Source of the DNA: Haemonchus contortus
Taxonomy: Eukaryota > Nematoda > Chromadorea > Rhabditida > Trichostrongylidae
DNA length: 64,000 nt
Reading direction: 5' to 3'
Assembly: GCA_000469685.2 (NCBI GenBank)
Contig: LS997565.1
Span: forward strand, 2,035,005 to 2,099,004
Shown here: one piece after another, positions 57,380 through 64,000 of the stretch
How the letters are laid out: every line of letters starts with the position of its first letter
How positions within the stretch are numbered: the stretch's first letter is position 1
Notes under the pieces: generated by a model
Seen by the model: the letters and a program-made list of their open reading frames with translations, nothing else
Database searches by the model: none
Told to the model about the DNA's origin: nothing
Translations under genes and position numbers: made by a program

Positions 57380-60300
57380 TCATTCTTTAGTAGGCCCACA
57401 GTGACCACACGTTAGTGGGCAGTAGCTTTTCATGACGAAGAAGAATGAAGCTCGTTGACAGTACTGCTTAAAATGTGGGCAGTCACTGAAATGGTCGATG
57501 CACCCTGAAAATGGCAGTAAAAAACCCAAAAAAGATGTCCAACTGAGTATTTTGTCATAAAGAAGAGGTAGCCGCGAGGAGATCCTGCCTAGAAGAGTAC
57601 CGTACGTAACCAGCAGGAAACGATCCATAGCGACCCACCAGGATGGATATACCCTGATGGGTAGATGAATAGGTAGTTGCTGTGGAATGGGTTCGAACCT
57701 ACCTAGCAATCGATATGTCTTCTTTTTACCTATCACGGCAGAGATAAGCACCCTTATGTGACCTCGCAGACCCCGCCCACCTACAAGTCACACCCCACGA
57801 TCAGTCCCAGCAAGGACAAGGACATTATTCGTCGCATGATAGAAAGTGCTCGCACAAAATAAAATCAAACATGAAGAAAGCTTCTTAAACCACTCCCATA
57901 TTTGGCGTTTGGACCAAGTTAATGAAGGGTAGCGACGAGTTGCTCAAGATTTCAGAAACTGCCAGGGCGTTCAAAGATTTGGGGTACCCCTCGGAGAAAA
58001 ATAGCTTTGAAGAAATTTCGATTTGAAAATCGGGAGATTCGATAAATCAATATTTGCACCCATTCAGCTCAGCAGCAATATCCACCATCCCCATTCGAGA
58101 AGACAATCGGGATCGTCGCTATTTGTCGTGTTCTTTATGTGAATGACAGCAGATCGCTGCTGAGATTGAAATCGAGCCAGCCGTTTGGTTGTTTAATAGA
58201 AAATTGACAATCGATCGAAAATAAAGCACACGGTCGACACGACGGTGACTCACTTCCTCTGTGAGGTGGTGGTGATCCGGTCGTGGTCGTTGTCGCTGTG
58301 GTCGTTTTTGGTTCTTCATTTCGAGCTGAGCACTTGTAGAGTTTATTGATCTAAAGACCATGGAAGAGATTAATGGTAAGTAGATCAATAGAGTACAGTA
58401 GAAGTAACCCTAGAGCGCGCATCACACTTTGATCCCATTCGGGATTTTTGTGGTAATTGAAAGGTCAGTTACATTTTACCGATAAAAAAAGAAATAAGTC
58501 CAAGAAAATTCTGAAAATGTGTCAAGCCCGAGTAATGTAGCTCTTAGGAGCTTGGATCAGGCAGAGGAAGGCCTCTGCATTGACTTATAAAAACTGATTG
58601 TTACATGAAAACTCGAAAATATTACGAAAATTTAGGGTTCCGCATATATTGATCAAACACCCATGGAATCCACTAGAACCCCACCATTCACAGCAGCATA
58701 ATTCCTCGGGCGTTTCTTTGAAAACCCGCGCTCTATATTTACTCAAGGTTCATTGACGACTGAGGAGCACACACACACATCGACAGAAAGTGAACGGATA
58801 GAGAGCCACCCCAAAAACAGAGCCTTCAAGTGGACCGGTTCCACCTTTTCCTTCATGTACATCTATGGAATGGCTTGTTCAACAACCAAAATGTATCGAT
58901 TTTATTGATTGAGGGCCAAGAAATGCTGTGATTTATTAATGCTGTCAGGATACGCCACAAATGTAGCACACATTCAGAAAATATTCGATTTCCTATCGAG
59001 TCCAGAATTACGCCTCCTGGCCTAGTTCAATCCCATTAATGGACTCATGAGCAGTAATAATCTCTGATTATCGAGCCTGACTTCGATCTCGTGACATGTC
59101 TGTCCTAAGCAATGTTTTTAACCACTGCTCCATCTCTAAGGCTTTATCGAATATGCGGCGGCGAACCTTGACGATATCGAGTTCCGATAGATCTACAGAA
59201 CTGCCGATAATGTCTGTGAATCCTTCGACCACAGTTTCGATCGTATTTTTCCCATTACGAGAGAATGCTGTCGAATCGTAATGCATGATCGATCGATAAT
59301 CGTATTGTTCGCCTTGGGTGTCCTGAACAGAATGTTACGGATAAGTGCTACAAATGGAATGATACATAGAGATTAGGATTTGGTCACACGAAAAAAATTT
59401 TGAAGAATAAGGAATAAAATGTAAACAGTAAACAGTTGGCTTAGGAAACACCACGTGTTCGGCTCGATTTAGTCTCAGTGATAATCCAATTGTACCTGCA
59501 GTGCAGCGGAGATCTTGTCAAATTGTGATTTCATCCCTGGTAGTATGTTATCCCAACGTATATGGATATGATCATCCCGGTCTGAATGGAAATAGTTCAG
59601 AAATGATTATCGATTGATTTCACATGGTTCGGAAGATTTGACGAAATATTGGTAAAAACCTATTAAAGATCGAAAGGCACCAAATTTTCATAAATCGAAC
59701 AAATTTTGTTTTTTTGCAGTTCTAAAATGGAAGTCAGCTACTGAAGTTTTCATATAAAAAATCTTGCACAAAAAATTGTTGCAGCACTTCCTACTGAGTT
59801 CAAGGTAGTTGTAGGTAGTTGAATATAAGCCACCCAGGAAAAAATTCGATATCTGCGGTTCTCCCATGTTGGTGTTACTGAGAGAATCTGACCCTCGTTT
59901 CAGATGCAATGAGTTGGCTCATTCTCTTCCTTCCTGAGTCGGAGTGGCCCCAAAATAACTCGAGGGTATTCCCGGTTCCGTAGCCCTGGTGGTGTCACAA
60001 GCACGTCGAGCCTCTCAATGGCCGCCAGCCAGAAGCTAACAACGGAAATTCCCACTAATTCATCTTCTGCTTCCCAAAACTGAACAAATGTATTTATGGG
60101 CAATTCACTCAAGCAGCTGGACCCTCCTCGATAACAGGTCCCTTCGCTTCAGTGGCCGTCTAAGTAAAAACTTCTACATCTAACTAAAAGTATTGTCTCT
60201 AGAGCAACTAAAAATGATAACAGTGTCATTTTAAAAGGTTTAATGATCGTCAAACGACCACTTACCAGCACGACTGTGTTCATGCCAAAATCCAACCGAG

Positions 60301-61578
60301 TGCATTAGTTCATGGACGATGATTTCGTGGAATAGGCAGCCACGACCCAGTGAGATCTCCTGCTTACCGCCAGTACGACCAACTTGTGAATAGCATCTGA
60401 AATACGGATGAATTGAAAGCGAAGGTGATCTGGGAGGACTATCCAGCTTTGAAAGGGTCGTTTGTTGAATTTCCCTCTTATATCTGATAAAATTCCGTTG
60501 GAAAATGTCACCAAGGGCAAGTGCTTCTTGATTTTCAATTGCATTCGGAAGTAAAAGCATACCCGTAGCCTTTCACAATGTTCAGATAATCCGGCTCGTC
60601 AGTCCTGGGCTCGAATCGGATGCATGTACTTTTACGATAGCTAGCAAATGCCTTTTCTATTATCTTCCTTTCGTGTGGAACTGTAACAGAAGTATGACAG
60701 AAAGCACGCGATTATTGCCTTTTTAAATTCGTTTCTCAATATTCTGTGAAGAATTCCGAAATCTGTCCGGAAAAGAAAAAGAGAGATGAGCCCCATTGAA
60801 GCCCGAATTCAAGCACACATTATGGATACAAGTTAGACTTACACTGTTACAATGAAATGTTCTAATGCGAGCGAAAAATGAAAATGTGGACCTATCGGAG
60901 CCAAACGATGCCTTCTAGATACAAAAAATGTATTATCTTTAAGCTAGAATTTCACACCTTCTCAGGATGGACCACCTTGAATCGATCCAGAGATCGAATC
61001 GATCCAACCCAAGGAGGGAGAAGGACGTCAAGAGACTTAGAAAGGAGACACAGATGAGTCGATAGAGTTTCGGATGCTGTTTATGAATATGGGAATCAAA
61101 TCTGCAAAACATTTGGAAATGCCAGCTATTTGCTTCACGTTGGGGGGTTCCCGCTACCAGTCACTCAAAAAAAGAAAAAGAAGAATGGAAAAGAACCAGG
61201 CAATTACAAGGGTAGAGCAGAGTTCCCCTCTCAGGATCCACCATTTAAGTTGTATTTCCGTCTTTTGACGCATACGAAACCACATAATTTCCACCAGTCT
61301 GAAGCTATCTTTATGGATCTTTATTTCACTATAGAACTTGGGATCTCAGTCTGTTTTCCTCAAGAATTTTTTCCCATCTTGCCCAGGGCAATGAGAAGAT
61401 GATAGAACTCAAATGAATGTTCAGAAAAGAAAATAAATGTGATGGAAGGAAAATGCTGAAAGAGAGCAGCGACTAGTTTAACTTACTTACAGAACGCTGG
61501 ATCCATTTCATACGGTATGATTCCATTTTTCCATATCAACTGTTTGTTTTTCAGAGCATTGTAGAAAATCATACCGTT
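57380..61578 (-). CDS. astacin metalloprotease with C-terminal ShKT domain (5' end not found)
   Basis: Seven minus-strand exons join in frame: 61578-61491, 60680-60563, 60396-60266, 59581-59496, 59322-59167, 58350-58254 and 57504-57380. They total 267 codons. The first encodes the start of the mature enzyme (LIWKNGIIPYEMDPAF). The third holds CYSQVGRTGGKQEISLGRGC and the zinc site HELMHSVGFWHEHSR, with all three His and the catalytic Glu. The fifth holds the Met-turn YRSIMHY with the zinc-binding Tyr, and the sixth ends the catalytic domain at INKLYKC. A Thr/Pro-rich linker leads to a six-Cys ShKT domain from CIDHFSDC to CPLTCGHC. This is the arrangement of nematode NAS proteases with one ShKT module. 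They are secreted and cleave matrix, cuticle or tissue proteins. Signal peptide and prodomain exons must lie above 61578; none was identified, and a transposon occupies 62188-63490. Confidence 0.9.
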
Positions 61579-62187
61579 CTAAAATCGTATTCTTCTATCG
61601 ATTATTTGACCTATAACACTTATTCGAATACCTTGTGCTCATATTATTTATTTTATTATTCATTTGTTTGATTATTCATTTGCTAATTTACTTATTCGTG
61701 ACAGTCTTTGCGATTTCTATTTAATTGCGTATATTTTATTACTTTCACTCCGAATATTATTGTAAAAGTAAATCTGTTTGGCTTAATTTTATTTATCATA
61801 GTCATAAATTGTTTTGAAGAATTTTATTTCCTGTAGTCAGGTCCTCCACGATATGAGACAAGAGATTATCGGAGGAGCGGAAAGATAAACAAACAGGTCC
61901 TAGGTGATAGCAGCAAATCAACAGGTAAACAAAATAATGATGTGGTCGTTTCTTTTTCAGAAGATTTTTGCAGGAAAATGCAGTGAAAATTTCCAGAGAA
62001 TTCTAAAAAAATTGAATTTTCGCTAAATTCCATTTAGATCTTTGGACCATTATGAAAAACTGTTTTATAAGATTTAGGGAGATAATCGGAGCCAAGAAAA
62101 TCCATTTTGATATGCAAATCGAAATCATTTCCAACTGGTTTACGGTTTTTGATTGAAGAAAGTGTAGTTGAGAGCATTGAGCAAATA
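61579..62187. other. AT-rich stretch upstream of the astacin exons
   Basis: It is very AT-rich, with many TTATT and ATTTAT runs at 61.6-61.8 kb. No prodomain exon of the astacin gene was recognised. Confidence 0.45.
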
Positions 62188-63490
62188 CAGGGTGCGGCAA
62201 AAGTTCTGGCAAAGACCCGTTTCAGATTCCCTATAAAAAATGAGGCCTTCGATCTCGACAGGATCTGTGCCACTATTTACTGCAAGTCCTCTTCTATACA
62301 TTCTTTAAACTGGCCGTTCTTGAATATGCCATTTTACAGAATAGTGACAAGCAAAGACGAACGATCCTCCATCCTGCACCTCCATGTGACTGAATGCACG
62401 GCAAAGACCATCTTCAAACAGCTCCAGATTCCCTTAAGAGCCGTGTACAACGACGTTAACAGGTACAAGACGACAGGAACTATGGAGGACAAGCCCAAAA
62501 GTTGAAGACTGAAGAGTGCAACGACAAAGGAGATAGCGAAAATCATTCGAGAGAAAATCCGCCGCCACCCTCGTAGGTCCAAGAGGTAAACGGCTCTTGA
62601 GGAGGGTATTTCTGCTCGATCTGTCGGAAGGATTGTCACCAGCCACCTTCGACTTCGCTCTTATAAGATGAGAAAAGCTCACATGCTAATTAAGCGTATG
62701 AAGAAAACTAGGCTCAAAAGATTTAGGGAGCGTTTAAAGCGATTTTCGCAGGCACGGCACAGCGACATCCTTTTCACTGACGAATGCCTGTTTTCAACAA
62801 ATCAATTCCTGAACACCCAAAACGATAGGATGATAGCGGGAAGCCCTGTAGAAGCCAGCCAACATGGAGGGATTGCTCAGCGATCTGGACACCCCAAGCC
62901 GTTGATGGTTTTTGGGGCAATCACATCGGACGGCGAGATGTCCCTGATTTTCTTGGAGAAAGGAGTCAAGGTAGATAGCAAGACCTACCTAAAAGGCATG
63001 TTGGAGAAGGAGGTACTCCCTTGGACACAATCCCATTTCGGCAACCGGCCTTGGACTTTTCAACAGGACTCAGCTTCAGCACACAGGTCCAAGGTGGTAC
63101 AGGACTGGTGCGCAACGCACTTCCCAGACTTCATATCGTCGAAGGATTGGACTCCAAACAGTCCAGACCTAAATCCATTGGACTACTCCGTGTGGTCAGT
63201 TCTTAAGAGGAAAGCCTGCTCTACCCAGCACAGAAATTTGGATGCTCTACGTGCAACCCCCGTTAAAGCATGGGAGGATTTGCAAGAAGACTACCTCCGT
63301 GCCGCCGTCGACGCGTTTCCTAGGAGAATTTCAGCCTGTATTCGCGCAAAAGGGGGCTATTTCGAAATCTAGTTTGTTTTTGTAATCTACATAGCTGTTG
63401 ATAAATGCTGTTGGAGTTGTATCATGAATCGATCGATTTGACCGTTTTTACGATCATGTTTATCGTTGCCAGAACTTTTGCCGCACCCTG
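62188..63490 (+). mobile_element. Tc1/mariner transposon of DD37D type, nearly intact
   Basis: The ends CAGGGTGCGGCAAAAGTTCT (from 62188) and the complement ending at 63490 match perfectly over 25 bases. TA flanks each end (62186-62187 and 63491-63492). The 1,303-bp length and single transposase fit the superfamily. Perfect inverted repeats suggest moderate age, or recent mobilisation by a related enzyme. It may lie in an upstream intron or the promoter region of the astacin gene. Confidence 0.92.
62221..63372 (+). pseudogene. DD37D Tc1/mariner transposase with two in-frame stops
   Basis: One frame reads through the element but is broken by TGA at 62503 and TAA at 62587. Before and between the stops is the helix-turn-helix DNA-binding part (ECTAKTIFKQLQIP, ATTKEIAKIIREK, then ARSVGRIV after the second stop). 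From 62668 the catalytic part is open: FTDECLFS carries the first Asp, TFQQDSASAH the second, and SPDLNPLDYSVW the third. The second and third Asp are separated by 37 residues, the spacing reported for the maT group. The third residue is Asp where Tc1 has Glu. The protein would be nonfunctional as written. Both stops lie in the N-terminal third. Confidence 0.9.
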
Positions 63491-63492
63491 TA

Positions 63493-64000
63493 TAAGACCG
63501 CTATGACGTGACTGGAGAGCAGGTTCCAAGAAATAGACCCGTCCACATCACCTAGGCACGTACACGTAGCCATTTCTGACCGAATGGTTGAACATTTATT
63601 CCAAAGCAAAGTCAATAGCCGTTTTCCACAACATCCGTTCCACCCAGTTGCACCCTTTTAGTCGGTAAAAAATGAGATGGAATTTTTTACGAACAAGCTA
63701 AATCAGTAAGCAATGAGTTTTCTGTGCGAACAATTACAAATTCTAACCGAACCACGAGTTTTGCCTGACGCAAAATGACCCAATTCCAGAGTACGCCACA
63801 CGCTCGTTTTGACCCGTGGATCGTATAAACGATTTGATGTGCATGAGCAGCTATGAGCTAGTAGACATTTCAAAAAAGATCAATTTGAACTTATAAAAAA
63901 CTTAATAACTGTATAAATGCTGAATAAATTTCCATTCAGAAAATATAGATAGGCTAGCCTCTATCTAAATAGGACAAGTCCCTATTCAAAAAACAAATAG
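63493..64000. other. gene-free right edge
   Basis: No exon, RNA gene or repeat was recognised. The distal exons of the astacin gene may lie beyond this edge. Confidence 0.45.

Noticed and set aside
1..64000. CRISPR arrays or bacterial-type operons
   Set aside because: No regularly spaced repeats were seen and the genes have many spliceosomal introns, so the DNA is eukaryotic.

Overview
The window looks like nuclear DNA of a parasitic nematode, most likely a hookworm-like strongylid. The reasons are short introns ending in TTTCAG-type acceptors, acceptor-like sites a few tens of bases before start codons (as in spliced-leader trans-splicing), secreted ShKT-domain and astacin proteins, an abundant tRNA-derived short repeat, and decayed mariner-type transposons. 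The species assignment is inference; the eukaryotic, nematode-type gene structure is seen directly.

Layout. 0.5-1.7 kb: a dead mariner element with intact terminal inverted repeats. 1.7-6.2 kb: repeats, no gene seen. 6.6-7.6 kb (+): the 3' end of a secreted protein with a Thr-rich stretch and two ShKT domains. 7.6-23.3 kb: mostly gene-poor, with SINE copies, a perfect 33-bp palindrome, a possible degraded minus-strand coding tract at 17.3-19.8 kb, and one possible first exon at 21.5 kb. 23.3-29.3 kb (+): a complete 23-exon gene for the mitochondrial 2-oxoglutarate dehydrogenase E1 subunit. 30.6-45.8 kb (+): a second complete 23-exon copy of the same gene in tandem. Its intron 12 holds a 7,239-bp Ty3/gypsy LTR retrotransposon in antisense, with two identical 302-bp LTRs, a 4-bp target duplication and an uninterrupted 2,184-codon gag-pol frame that carries an unusual C-terminal extension of about 430 residues. 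46-50 kb: SINE copies and a tRNA-Ile(AAT) gene on the minus strand. 50.5-55.6 kb (+): a 9-exon gene for a DRAM/Frag1-family membrane protein. 57.4-61.6 kb (-): seven exons of an astacin metalloprotease with a C-terminal ShKT domain. 62.2-63.5 kb (+): a Tc1/mariner element of DD37D type with perfect inverted repeats but two in-frame stops in its transposase.

The genes do not form a pathway. OGDH E1 is TCA-cycle machinery in the mitochondrial matrix, the DRAM-like protein is a multi-pass membrane protein, and the ShKT and astacin proteins are secreted types common in nematodes. The most notable points are the tandem, separately intact OGDH genes with identical intron positions, the apparently very recent retrotransposon insertion into one of them, and the unassigned C-terminal domain of that retrotransposon. 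All exon models come from reading splice sites and frame by eye; no alignment or search was run.
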